64,000 nucleotides of DNA from Chitinophaga sp. YR573 (GTDB taxonomy: Bacteria; Bacteroidota; Bacteroidia; Chitinophagales; Chitinophagaceae): contig NZ_FOJF01000001.1 of the NCBI RefSeq assembly GCF_900110995.1, forward strand, positions 1,133,199 to 1,197,198, in the 5' to 3' direction. Made by a program: the position numbers and the translations under genes. Below are positions 9,440 through 17,026 of the stretch, one piece after another. Every line of letters starts with the position of its first letter. Positions within the stretch are counted from its first letter, which is position 1. Under the pieces are notes generated by a model. The model was not told the origin of the DNA. It did not search any database and saw only the letters and a list, made by a program, of their open reading frames with translations.

Positions 9440-10570
9440 CTACAGCCTTGTTTTCAGCTGAGGCACCATTTTTTCCTTCCATGGTGCGAAAGTACCTGCC
9501 AGGATCTGTTTTCTTGCTTCTTTCACCAGTTCCAGGTAAAAAGCCAGGTTATGGATGCTGGCCAGTTGCATGCCCAGGATTTCCCCGGCAGCAAACAGGT
9601 GTCGCAGATAGGCTTTTGAGTACTGGCGGCTGGCGAAGCAGTCAGTACTTTCTGCTATCGGGGTAAAGTCCGTAGCAAATTTCTTATTCTTGATGTTGAT
9701 AACGCCTTCCCAGGTGAACAGCATACCGTTACGACCATTACGAGTAGGCATTACACAGTCGAACATATCTACCCCCAATGCAATGTTTTCCAGGATGTTC
9801 CAGGGGTTACCCACTCCCATTAGGTAGCGGGGTTTATGTGCCGGCAGGATATCGCATACCAAGCCACACATTTCGTACATATCTTCTTCCGGTTCACCTA
9901 CGCTAAGGCCACCGATAGCATTACCGGCGCATTCGCGGGCAGCAATTTCTGTGGCAGAGATGGTACGGAGATCTTTATAGGTACTGCCCTGCACGATGGG
10001 GAACAGGGTTTGTTCGTGTCCATAGGCCGGTTCCGTTTGGGCCATGCGTTTGATACAACGGTCTAACCAGCGGTGGGTCAGCTCCATTGATTTTCTTGCA
10101 TAGCGGTATTCGGAAGGGTAAGGCGGGCATTCATCAAAGGCCATAATGATATCGGCCCCGATGGTACGCTGGATATCCATCACATTTTCCGGTGTGAAAA
10201 GGTGACGGGAGCCATCTATATGCGACTGGAACATGCAGCCTTCTTCCTTGATTTTACGATTGGCAGCCAGGGAAAATACCTGGTAACCACCGCTATCGGT
10301 TAAAAGGGGACGGTCCCAGCCATTGAATTTATGTAATCCACCCGCTTTGGAGAGTACTTCCAGACCGGGTCTGAGGTATAAATGATAGGTATTACCCAGT
10401 ATAATCTGTGCATTGATGTCTGTACGCAACTGTTCCTGCGTTACAGCCTTTACGCTGCCCACTGTACCTACCGGCATAAAAATAGGGGTTTCGATAACGC
10501 CATGGCCGGTAGTGATCACTCCTGCACGCGCTTTGCTGCCGCTGTCTGTTGTCTTCAGTTCAAAAATCAT
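9440..10570 (-). CDS. tgt: Queuine/preQ1 tRNA-ribosyltransferase (TGT)
   Basis: It exchanges guanine-34 of GUN-anticodon tRNAs for preQ1, the base-insertion step of queuosine synthesis. The active-site motifs are present: TDSGGYQ with its Asp, GGLSVGEP, and FDCVMPTRNGRNG with the nucleophilic Asp. The zinc site is altered. The segment around TDCFASRQYSKAYLRHL keeps only one of the three expected cysteines, although the later His (IHNL) is retained. The ATG at 10570 (MIFELKTTD) gives 376 residues, the usual family length. A longer in-frame start at 10687 would add 39 unrelated residues. lptG follows on the same strand. Confidence 0.94.
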   Translation of the reverse strand: MIFELKTTDSGSKARAGVITTGHGVIETPIFMPVGTVGSVKAVTQEQLRTDINAQIILGNTYHLYLRPGLEVLSKAGGLHKFNGWDRPLLTDSGGYQVFSLAANRKIKEEGCMFQSHIDGSRHLFTPENVMDIQRTIGADIIMAFDECPPYPSEYRYARKSMELTHRWLDRCIKRMAQTEPAYGHEQTLFPIVQGSTYKDLRTISATEIAARECAGNAIGGLSVGEPEEDMYEMCGLVCDILPAHKPRYLMGVGNPWNILENIALGVDMFDCVMPTRNGRNGMLFTWEGVINIKNKKFATDFTPIAESTDCFASRQYSKAYLRHLFAAGEILGMQLASIHNLAFYLELVKEARKQILAGTFAPWKEKMVPQLKTRL

Positions 10571-10636
10571 CTCTTTACAAGTTCGGTAGTGCTTTCTGAT
10601 TGGGTGAAAATGAAACACTGCCCAGTTTTCAGGGGG

Positions 10637-10644
10637 CAAAAATA
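10637..10644 (-). promoter_or_regulatory. Predicted tgt promoter -7 box
   Basis: TATTTTTG on the minus strand matches TAnnTTTG and lies 66 nt upstream of the tgt ATG. It falls in the divergent region shared with the glycosyltransferase gene. Confidence 0.4.
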
Positions 10645-10754
10645 AGGGAAAAGAAGGGGAATGCTGAATAGCAGTTACAACCTGCAATCAGTAATACAAC
10701 GTTTTGTGCATAATCTTTTTTTTCCACAGACACATACAGATAATCAAAATCGTA

Positions 10755-10762
10755 TATATTTG
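10755..10762 (+). promoter_or_regulatory. Predicted -7 box for the glycosyltransferase-rsmG operon
   Basis: TATATTTG fits TAnnTTTG and ends 7 nt before the ATG at 10770, which would make the transcript nearly leaderless. No convincing -33 element is seen. Confidence 0.4.
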
Positions 10763-10769
10763 CTATGCT

Positions 10770-11903
10770 ATGTTGTATAACTTGGGCTTAATAGCCTTTT
10801 ACTGTTTTGCTACTATTGCAGGCTTACAGATACTGTATTACCTGATATTTTTCTCCCGGGTAGCCTTTTATCGCCGTACCTTCGATAATGACCACGAACC
10901 GGAGCAGAAATGCTCTGTTATCATTTGTGCAAAAGATGAAGAAATGAACCTGCAGCGGAATCTCCCTTCCGTATTGCAACAACGGTTCCATGGTGTTAAA
11001 GATCCTGCCTATGAGGTGATAGTAGTCAATGATAACTCGGAAGACGATTCCAAATATTACCTGCGCTCTATAGAACCCGGCTACCCTCATTACCGGCATA
11101 TTGAGATCATGCAACCTGCTAAATTCATTCCTGGTAAGAAATATCCGCTGTCTATGGGGATACGGGGCGCCAATTATGAAAACCTGGTGCTGACAGATGC
11201 TGACTGCAAGCCTTCCAGTACTTACTGGCTGTCTTTTATGAGCCAGGGTTTTGCTGATGGTAAAGAGATTGTACTGGGATACAGTCCTTATATAAAGAAA
11301 CCGGGCCTGCTGAATAAGGTGATCCGTTATGAGACTTACTTCAGCGCTTTACAATATCTTTCTTTTGCCCTTAGTGGTGTTACCTATATGGGTGTTGGCC
11401 GTAACCTGGCTTACAAACGCGAGTTGTTCTTCCGTTTGAAAGGGTTTACTGCCCATCACCACCTGGCATCCGGCGATGATGATCTTTTTGTGAATGCCGC
11501 TGCTACCAGTAAGAATGTGGGTGTGGTGATTGACAAAAAGGCGTTCACCTATTCGGAGCCTAAGACCAGCTGGCGCAGCTGGTTCCTGCAGAAAACAAGG
11601 CATATGTCTACCGGTAAGCATTATCGTTTCAGTCATAAGTTCCTGCTGGGCCTGTTCTCCATGAGTCACTTCTTATTTTACCCGCTGTTTATTGCCGCTA
11701 TGTTTTACCATCCTTTATGGATGTATACACTCGGCATTTTCGGGTTTAAATTCCTGTTGCAATCTGTGATCACTTTCCTGGCTATGCGTAAGCTGGATGA
11801 GTCTGACCTGTTCAAGTTCAGCTGGTTTATGGACCTGTTTATGTTATTGTATTATCTTATCTTCACGCCCGCTTTATTGTTCAAATCAAAGAACAAGTGG
11901 TAA
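10770..11903 (+). CDS. Membrane-associated family 2 glycosyltransferase
   Basis: The protein has 377 residues. An N-terminal membrane segment (about 1-30) precedes a GT-A domain with VVNDNSEDDS, the DxD-type TDADCKPS and an acceptor motif SGDDDLF, followed by QKTRH (a Q/RxxRW-like position). Two or three hydrophobic segments close the protein (FLFYPLFIAAMF; FMDLFMLLYYLIF). Such enzymes transfer sugars from nucleotide donors to lipid or polysaccharide acceptors at the inner membrane; the substrate cannot be read here. The start at 10770 (MLYNLGLI) is preferred over the upstream 10704 because a TATATTTG -7 box lies at 10755-10762, implying a nearly leaderless mRNA. rsmG starts 6 nt after the stop. 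Confidence 0.85.
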   Translation: MLYNLGLIAFYCFATIAGLQILYYLIFFSRVAFYRRTFDNDHEPEQKCSVIICAKDEEMNLQRNLPSVLQQRFHGVKDPAYEVIVVNDNSEDDSKYYLRSIEPGYPHYRHIEIMQPAKFIPGKKYPLSMGIRGANYENLVLTDADCKPSSTYWLSFMSQGFADGKEIVLGYSPYIKKPGLLNKVIRYETYFSALQYLSFALSGVTYMGVGRNLAYKRELFFRLKGFTAHHHLASGDDDLFVNAAATSKNVGVVIDKKAFTYSEPKTSWRSWFLQKTRHMSTGKHYRFSHKFLLGLFSMSHFLFYPLFIAAMFYHPLWMYTLGIFGFKFLLQSVITFLAMRKLDESDLFKFSWFMDLFMLLYYLIFTPALLFKSKNKW

Positions 11904-11909
11904 ATATAG

Positions 11910-12533
11910 ATGGAGATAGTACTTAAATACTTTTCGGATTTTACAGAGAAACAACTGCAGCAATTACAGGCATTAGGTGAGCTGTATAAGGAATGGAATG
12001 AGAAGATTAATGTGATATCCCGCAAGGATATTGATGCCCTGTACGAAAAGCATGTATTACATTCACTTAGTATAGCTGCAATAGCAGATTTTCCCGCCCG
12101 CACCCAGATCCTTGATTTAGGTACGGGCGGTGGCTTTCCCGGCATACCCCTCGCTATCTTCTTCCCGGAAGTAAAGTTTCACCTGGTAGATTCTATTGGT
12201 AAAAAGATTAAAGTGGTACAGGGAGTGGCAGAAGCCATTGGTTTACAGAACGTCACCACCGCACATACCCGGGCGGAAGAGATCAAAGACCGCAAATTCG
12301 ACCTGGTAGTATCCAGGGCAGTAGCACCCCTTAAAGATTTATGGTTCTGGAGCAAACCCCTGCTTAAAACAGCTCCGGCCCATGAACAGCAACCCGGATT
12401 AATCTGCCTGAAGGGCGGAGATCTGACCCAGGAAATAGCTGATAGTACAGTAAGACCCAGGATCACCAATATATATAAGCTGTTCCCGGAAGAATTTTTC
12501 CAGGAAAAACATATCGTGGTAGTAAATAAATAA
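11910..12533 (+). CDS. rsmG: 16S rRNA (guanine527-N7)-methyltransferase RsmG
   Basis: It methylates G527 in the 530 loop of 16S rRNA. The 207-residue protein has the class I SAM-binding motif LDLGTGGGFPGIPLA, then VDSIGKKIKV and the conserved VSRAVAPLKDL. The N-terminal helix region KEWNEKINVISRKD is also typical. Length is normal for the family. It is the second gene of an operon with the glycosyltransferase. Confidence 0.95.
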   Translation: MEIVLKYFSDFTEKQLQQLQALGELYKEWNEKINVISRKDIDALYEKHVLHSLSIAAIADFPARTQILDLGTGGGFPGIPLAIFFPEVKFHLVDSIGKKIKVVQGVAEAIGLQNVTTAHTRAEEIKDRKFDLVVSRAVAPLKDLWFWSKPLLKTAPAHEQQPGLICLKGGDLTQEIADSTVRPRITNIYKLFPEEFFQEKHIVVVNK

Positions 12534-12631
12534 TTGATTTTCAGCCCTTATACAGAAATAGCCTAAAAAATCCCACAAAAACTTCGTAAACTGTAAAATA
12601 TCAGGTTTGTTTTTTCGTCTCCATAACTAAG

Positions 12632-13225
12632 ATGAAAGAAATGCTCCTAAATAAAACACCACTGGCTATGGCTGCAGAACAAAACGAGCGCATACAGCAA
12701 ACGGTGCAGCAGGAGCGTAAGCGCTTACTTAACTTCATCAAAAAAAGGGTTAATAACGTAGCGGACGCGGAAGATATTTTACAGGATGTGCTCTACCAGT
12801 TCACAGAATATTCAAGGGTAGGCAGCCATATAGATTCCATTACCGCCTGGTTATTTACTGTTACCCGCAACAAAATTACCGACTGGTTCCGTAAAAAGAG
12901 GGAAACTACCTTCAGCGATCATACCCGTGAATACGAGGGGGAAGAGACGATGTTCCTGACTGAAATTATTGCAGACCCCTCTGCACAAAGTGATGCACCC
13001 ATGACCCGCAAAATCATGGCAGAAGCTATCATGGAAGCTATAGAGGAATTGCCCGAAGATCAGCGGTATGTTTTTCTCCAGCACGAGATAGAAGGGAAAT
13101 CTTTCAAAGAAATGTCTGCCGAAACCGGCGTATCCGTTAATACCTTATTGTCGAGAAAGCGATATGCAGTGCTGTATTTACGGGAACGGCTGGCAGAACT
13201 ATACCAGGAACTTTTAAAAAATTAA
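12632..13225 (+). CDS. ECF-type RNA polymerase sigma factor
   Basis: The protein has 197 residues. The region 2 helix (AEDILQDVLYQFTEY) and the core-binding/-10 recognition segment (AWLFTVTRNKITDWFRKK) are clear. Region 4 shows ELPEDQRYVFLQHEIEGKSFKEMS and a helix-turn-helix NTLLSRKRYAVLYLRERL. Between regions 2 and 4 is an acidic linker of about 50 residues. It heads a three-gene unit with a two-segment membrane protein and a small HMA-fold protein. No classical FecR-type anti-sigma factor is adjacent, so the membrane protein is the best candidate for signal input (inference). Confidence 0.88.
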   Translation: MKEMLLNKTPLAMAAEQNERIQQTVQQERKRLLNFIKKRVNNVADAEDILQDVLYQFTEYSRVGSHIDSITAWLFTVTRNKITDWFRKKRETTFSDHTREYEGEETMFLTEIIADPSAQSDAPMTRKIMAEAIMEAIEELPEDQRYVFLQHEIEGKSFKEMSAETGVSVNTLLSRKRYAVLYLRERLAELYQELLKN

Positions 13226-13237
13226 AAACATTAAGAT

Positions 13238-13633
13238 ATGTATAGGAGAACAAAGATTTTTCATGTATTTAAGTTCCTGCTGCTGGGAGTTATCTTCCTT
13301 ACAGCATTGGGCTTTGGGGTAAGAGAGTTATGGAACTGCCTGATACCTGACCTTTTTCACGGACCTGTAATCACCTTCTGGCAGGCACTGGGCCTTTGCC
13401 TTCTTGGCAAACTCCTGTTTGGCTGGCATGGCGGTGGTCATAAATTCGGGCCACGAGGGCCGGAAGCATGGCGCCAAAGGCTGAAGGACCGTATGCAACA
13501 TATGACCCCGGAAGAAAAGGAAAAGATGCGCGAACGTTTTAAACGCTGCACAGGTGGCAGATTTGGCCGCTGGAACGACTGGAATGAAGAAGAAAAAGAT
13601 GATACTCAAACCAAACAGGAAACTAATATCTAA
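13238..13633 (+). CDS. Small two-segment membrane protein of the ECF cassette, function unknown
   Basis: The 131 residues include two hydrophobic segments, FKFLLLGVIFLTALGFGV (about 11-28) and FWQALGLCLLGKLLFG (about 46-62). A Gly/His-rich linker (WHGGGHKFGPRG) follows, then a charged helix QHMTPEEKEKMRERF resembling Spy-type helices, and an acidic C-terminus. The MTPEEKEK segment and its place behind an ECF sigma factor recall uncharacterised Bacteroidota proteins. It begins 12 nt after the sigma factor stop. It could be an anti-sigma factor or an envelope-stress sensor; the sequence alone does not settle this. Confidence 0.75.
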   Translation: MYRRTKIFHVFKFLLLGVIFLTALGFGVRELWNCLIPDLFHGPVITFWQALGLCLLGKLLFGWHGGGHKFGPRGPEAWRQRLKDRMQHMTPEEKEKMRERFKRCTGGRFGRWNDWNEEEKDDTQTKQETNI

Positions 13634-13677
13634 CTGTTATGCTCTCTGCTGCAATTAACCATTCAACATTTTATGCT

Positions 13678-13887
13678 ATGATAGGGATATTCAAAACCAA
13701 TATAGCGACTCTTGAAGACAGGCAAAACATTATCCATGCTATCCGTAACAGGTTTGAAGTAGGCCAGTGCCATGTAGACCTGGAAGATTGTGATAAAGTA
13801 CTGAGGATTACGGAAATGAAAGTGGAAGAAAATGCTGTGATCAATTTTGTACAGCAGCAGGGGTTTGACTGTGAGATATTGGATTAA
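13678..13887 (+). CDS. Small HMA-fold (ferredoxin-like) protein without the CxxC motif
   Basis: The 69-residue protein has a predicted beta-alpha-beta-beta-alpha-beta order (GIFKTNI; LEDRQNIIHAIRNRF; QCHVDLEDCDKVLRI; ENAVINFVQQQGF; DCEILD). This matches heavy-metal-associated domains, but the MxCxxC metal loop after strand 1 is replaced by NIATLED. Cysteines remain in QCHVDLEDC and FDC. The ATG at 13678 is preferred; an earlier in-frame ATG at 13639 adds 13 unlikely residues. It is the third gene of the ECF cassette. A metal or redox role is possible but unproven. Confidence 0.72.
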   Translation: MIGIFKTNIATLEDRQNIIHAIRNRFEVGQCHVDLEDCDKVLRITEMKVEENAVINFVQQQGFDCEILD

Positions 13888-14028
13888 CAGGATCAAAACA
13901 GATTCTGATCGGCTTATGAACAGGCTCTGATCAGCTTATGAAGAGGTTCATCCTCCGTTTATCCTCCGTTCGTGAACGGAGGATAAACGGAGGATGAACC
14001 TCTTTTGTTCCTGTTTTGTTCCTGTTTT
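13886..14028. repeat. 143-bp array of thirteen 11-bp units centred on a 31-bp perfect inverted repeat
   Basis: From the stop codon of the HMA-fold gene the sequence falls into 11-mers in constant register, for example AACAGGATCAA, AACAGATTCTG, ATCGGCTTATG, AACAGGCTCTG, ATCAGCTTATG, CCTCCGTTTAT, GAACGGAGGAT, AAACGGAGGAT and GTTCCTGTTTT twice. The centre is a perfect 31-bp inverted repeat (13941-13971 and 13974-14004) separated by GT. It lies between convergent genes, so it may act as a bidirectional terminator, but its 11-bp phasing is more than a terminator needs. Confidence 0.8.
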
Positions 14029-14043
14029 ATTACTCTTCAAAGA

Positions 14044-15930
14044 CTATTTACTCAGTTCTAATTTATTGTTACTCCTGTTTATATCTGCCATCCTCAGACT
14101 TGGATCTATTTCCAGGGTTTTGATCTCACTCATAGGCAGGTCTACTTCCACTTCATAAGTAGGGCTCGTCCAGGCCCAGTAATCATGTATTACACGCGGC
14201 GTATTATCTTCTGCCGGTTTTGACCCATACATCAGCGATAAAGGTATATAATGCATCACCTTTTTACCATCTTTTGCAGTTACCAGCAGATCAATGGGCA
14301 TAGGCATACGTTCTACACAACGCAGTCTTACGATTGTTTTGCCATTGTTTTCATATACACTGTCTATTCCATAATCGATATGTTTGGTGGTGTATACCAG
14401 GTATTGTTTGTACCAGTCCAGCTGTAATCCGCTCTGCATTTCCATCTCTCTTACAAAATCATTCGGATTAGGGTGTTTGAAGCGCCAGTTGCGGTAGTAC
14501 CGTAACAGTCCTTTATCACGGTTTTCCGTACCGATGATATAACCCAGCTGTTCCAGGAATACGGCTCCTTTGGCGTAGGCAGTTAAGCTGTATCCGTAGT
14601 TGGTATTATAATGATCGGAATGGGTACTCATAGGTTCTTCGTAGCCGCTGTTCACGAGGGCAAAGTAACCACCGTAAGCGCCTGACTGGGCAGAAGTATG
14701 GGTAGAATCCAGTGTATGGAACATGATGTTGTTTTCAGCGAACGTGGTAAACCCTTCGTCCATCCATGGGTAGAGGCTTTCGTTGGTGGCCAGCATTCCC
14801 TGGTACCAGGTATGCATCCATTCATGTGCAGCCAGGCCGTATAAGCCTTCCAGCTTGCCGTTACCCATGATTAAAGTAGCCATCGGGTATTCCATACCGC
14901 CGTCTCCGCCCTGTATAAAAGAGTAGCTCTTATAAGGGTAAGGGCCGTAATGGGATTTTATGAAGGCGTACATACGGGGAACCATCTTCGCAAACTCCGG
15001 CCAGGTGTTCTTTGTGATATCATTTTCTATGTAGAAGAAGTGGGCTCTGAAACCGTCTACTTCCTGAGTGATATGTTTATAGTCGGGATCTGCGGCCCAT
15101 ACAAAGTCGTGGACGTTTGGCGCATTGAAGTGCCAGGTGAGCTTCTCCCCTTTCGGACGGACAACACGGGTACCGGGCATTTCATAGCCATAACCTATCT
15201 GGTTGGGGTTTTGCAGATAACCGGTAGCAGCTATTACGAATTTTTTATCGATCGCAATTTTAACGTCATAGTCTCCCCATACGCCATAGAATTCACGGGC
15301 GATATAAGGGGTTGGATGCCATCCTTCATAGTCATATTCACACATTTTAGGGTACCACTGTGCCATGGAGTAATCCACTCCTTCGGAGTTATTACGGCCA
15401 CTGCGGCGGATCTGTACGGGTACCTGGGCTTCAAACTCCATATCAAACACGGTAGTGCTGTGTGGAGGGATGGGCTTTTTCAATGGTACTTCCAGTATGG
15501 TACCTATTACATTGTATGTCTGGGTTACGCCATCCTGTTTTAAGGACAGGATTTTCTGGTAGCCGATCTGGTCTGGTTGCAGTTTTGAGATACGATCAGT
15601 GACACGGCCATCCCAATCATGTTTCTCATTACCGTTTTTATCTTTGTACAGCACTATTTTTCCCAGCTCGCGGCTGCGGACGTCCATCATGCTGCCTGGC
15701 TGGAAGGCGTTCCAGTATAAATGGTAGAATACTTTATACAGTGTATCAGGGGAATTATTGATATACTCCAATTTCTGTTTACCGCTGAAACGATTGGTAG
15801 TTACATCCATGTTGATATCCATGGAGTACTTCACTCTTTGCTGCCAGCGGTCTGATTGTGCCTGTGTGCCCTGCCAGCCAGTGGTCAACAGTGTTACCAA
15901 CAGGCATTTTACGACTGTCAATTTCTTCAT
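14044..15930 (-). CDS. Secreted M1-family zinc metallopeptidase
   Basis: The 628-residue protein begins with a signal peptide (about 1-25, ending in QGTQAQ), so it acts in the periplasm or outside the cell. The gluzincin site is intact: HEWMH, then 18 residues later the third zinc ligand in DEGFTTFAE. An aminopeptidase-type GGMEYP motif (GxMEY) lies upstream. It is related to the M1 aminopeptidase family, with an N-terminal beta-domain of about 270 residues. It starts 30 nt after the stop of rsmI on the same strand. The precise substrate is unknown. Confidence 0.9.
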   Translation of the reverse strand: MKKLTVVKCLLVTLLTTGWQGTQAQSDRWQQRVKYSMDINMDVTTNRFSGKQKLEYINNSPDTLYKVFYHLYWNAFQPGSMMDVRSRELGKIVLYKDKNGNEKHDWDGRVTDRISKLQPDQIGYQKILSLKQDGVTQTYNVIGTILEVPLKKPIPPHSTTVFDMEFEAQVPVQIRRSGRNNSEGVDYSMAQWYPKMCEYDYEGWHPTPYIAREFYGVWGDYDVKIAIDKKFVIAATGYLQNPNQIGYGYEMPGTRVVRPKGEKLTWHFNAPNVHDFVWAADPDYKHITQEVDGFRAHFFYIENDITKNTWPEFAKMVPRMYAFIKSHYGPYPYKSYSFIQGGDGGMEYPMATLIMGNGKLEGLYGLAAHEWMHTWYQGMLATNESLYPWMDEGFTTFAENNIMFHTLDSTHTSAQSGAYGGYFALVNSGYEEPMSTHSDHYNTNYGYSLTAYAKGAVFLEQLGYIIGTENRDKGLLRYYRNWRFKHPNPNDFVREMEMQSGLQLDWYKQYLVYTTKHIDYGIDSVYENNGKTIVRLRCVERMPMPIDLLVTAKDGKKVMHYIPLSLMYGSKPAEDNTPRVIHDYWAWTSPTYEVEVDLPMSEIKTLEIDPSLRMADINRSNNKLELSK

Positions 15931-15960
15931 TCAGAATATTCGTTTTATGATTAATTACCT

Positions 15961-16632
15961 TTAAGATACTCCTTCTACGATCAATACAATCTCTCCTTTG
16001 ACACCTTTTTCTTTAAAGTAGTCATGTACTTCCTGTAAGGTGCCTCTTTTGTTCTCTTCGAACATTTTAGTGAGTTCCCTGCTGACACAGCAGTTCCTTT
16101 CTGCCCCAAAGTAACCGATCATGTCTTCCAGTGTTCGTACCAGCCGGTGGGGAGATTCGTAAAATACCAGTGTGCGCTCGTCTGTAGCCAGTTGCGTAAA
16201 CAAGGTATGACGGCCTTTTTTAAGAGGAGGAAAGCCTTCGAAGGAGAAGCGGTTCATGGGAATGCCGCTGTTTACAAGGGCAGGCACAAAGGCAGTAGCA
16301 CCTGGCAGGCATTCTACCGGCACTCCGCCACGCACACATTCACGAACCAGCAGGAAACCCGGATCGGAGATGCCTGGTGTACCGGCATCGGTGATAAGGG
16401 CCATAACCTTGCCTGACTGCATCTGTTCTAACAGGTGCTGTACAATTTTGTGTTCGTTATGCTGATGGTAGGGAGTGATGGGTTTGTTGATATTATAGTG
16501 CCTTAACAGCACTCCGGATGTGCGGGTATCTTCCGCCAGCACCAGTGCTGCTTCTTCCAGCACCTTCACCGCACGGTATGTGATATCGGCGAGATTACCT
16601 ATGGGAGATGGAACGAGATATAGCTTCGACAT
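15961..16632 (-). CDS. rsmI: 16S rRNA (cytidine1402-2'-O)-methyltransferase RsmI
   Basis: It 2'-O-methylates C1402 in the decoding centre of 16S rRNA using SAM. The tetrapyrrole-methylase fold is marked by YLVPSPIGNLADITYRA, AEDTRTSG, TDAGTPGISDPG and FYESPHRLVRTL. At 223 residues it lacks the C-terminal extension of the longer E. coli-type enzyme, a short form I recall as typical of this phylum. It is upstream of, and probably co-transcribed with, the M1 peptidase. Confidence 0.93.
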   Translation of the reverse strand: MSKLYLVPSPIGNLADITYRAVKVLEEAALVLAEDTRTSGVLLRHYNINKPITPYHQHNEHKIVQHLLEQMQSGKVMALITDAGTPGISDPGFLLVRECVRGGVPVECLPGATAFVPALVNSGIPMNRFSFEGFPPLKKGRHTLFTQLATDERTLVFYESPHRLVRTLEDMIGYFGAERNCCVSRELTKMFEENKRGTLQEVHDYFKEKGVKGEIVLIVEGVS

Positions 16633-16650
16633 GATGGATATTTAGCAACA

Positions 16651-16731
16651 GCCGCAAGCTACAAGCTACGTAGAAGCTATAAGATGACAAGCTACAAGAT
16701 GCAATACACCTTGTAGCTTGTAGCTTGCAGC
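16651..16731. repeat. Inverted and direct repeats built from CAAGCTA units
   Basis: The left arm at 16651-16669 (GCCGCAAGCTACAAGCTAC) pairs with 16713-16731 (GTAGCTTGTAGCTTGCAGC) at 18 of 19 positions. Extra partial copies (GAAGCTATAAG, ACAAGCTACAAG) fill the loop. The CAAGCTA unit is tandemly repeated with a 7-bp period in the arms. The right arm abuts the purS stop codon, so it may also act as its terminator. Confidence 0.75.
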
Positions 16732-16977
16732 TTATTGAATGTGTACTTCAAAAGACTCCATTACCTGGTTTGCCAGTAATTTCTGACAGGCGTCAGACGC
16801 CAGTTTTTCTGCTTCCTCTTTGGTAGCAGCATCTATCTGCAGGGTAATGTGTTTACCTATTCTTACGTCTTGTACATGGCTGATGCCCAGGTTTTTTAAA
16901 CCACTCATAACCGCCTTGCCCTGCGGGTCCAGTAATTCTTTCAGCGGCATCACATTGATATGTGCAGTAAACGTCAT
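16732..16977 (-). CDS. purS: Phosphoribosylformylglycinamidine synthase subunit PurS
   Basis: This 81-residue protein is the small scaffold subunit of the PurLQS complex, which makes formylglycinamidine ribonucleotide in purine biosynthesis. Family features are the LDPQGKAV segment, the GISHVQDVRIGKHI strand-turn-strand and the C-terminal NQVMESFEV. purL and purQ are not in this window. It has its own promoter (TTG at 17023-17025, 19-nt spacer, TAGGTTTG) in the 49-nt gap after pssA. Confidence 0.92.
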   Translation of the reverse strand: MTFTAHINVMPLKELLDPQGKAVMSGLKNLGISHVQDVRIGKHITLQIDAATKEEAEKLASDACQKLLANQVMESFEVHIQ

Positions 16978-16995
16978 TTCCTAAAAATTTTGACG

Positions 16996-17025
16996 CAAAC
17001 CTAATACTTTAATCCCAAAAAACAA
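16996..17025 (-). promoter_or_regulatory. Predicted purS promoter (TTG-N19-TAGGTTTG)
   Basis: On the minus strand TTG at 17025-17023 is separated by exactly 19 nt from TAGGTTTG at 17003-16996, a close match to the Bacteroidota promoter. The ATG of purS lies 18 nt further on. Confidence 0.65.
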
Positions 17026-17026
17026 G

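Noticed and set aside
9440..10687. Longer Tgt with a start at 10687
   Set aside because: The 39 extra residues are not family-like, and the ATG at 10570 gives the normal length and N-terminus.
13886..14028. CRISPR array
   Set aside because: The repeats are 11 bp, contiguous and without spacers; no cas genes are nearby.
14950..15543. 197-codon open frame on the plus strand
   Set aside because: It is antisense to the M1 peptidase, whose zinc site and signal peptide are clear; the peptide has no recognisable domain.
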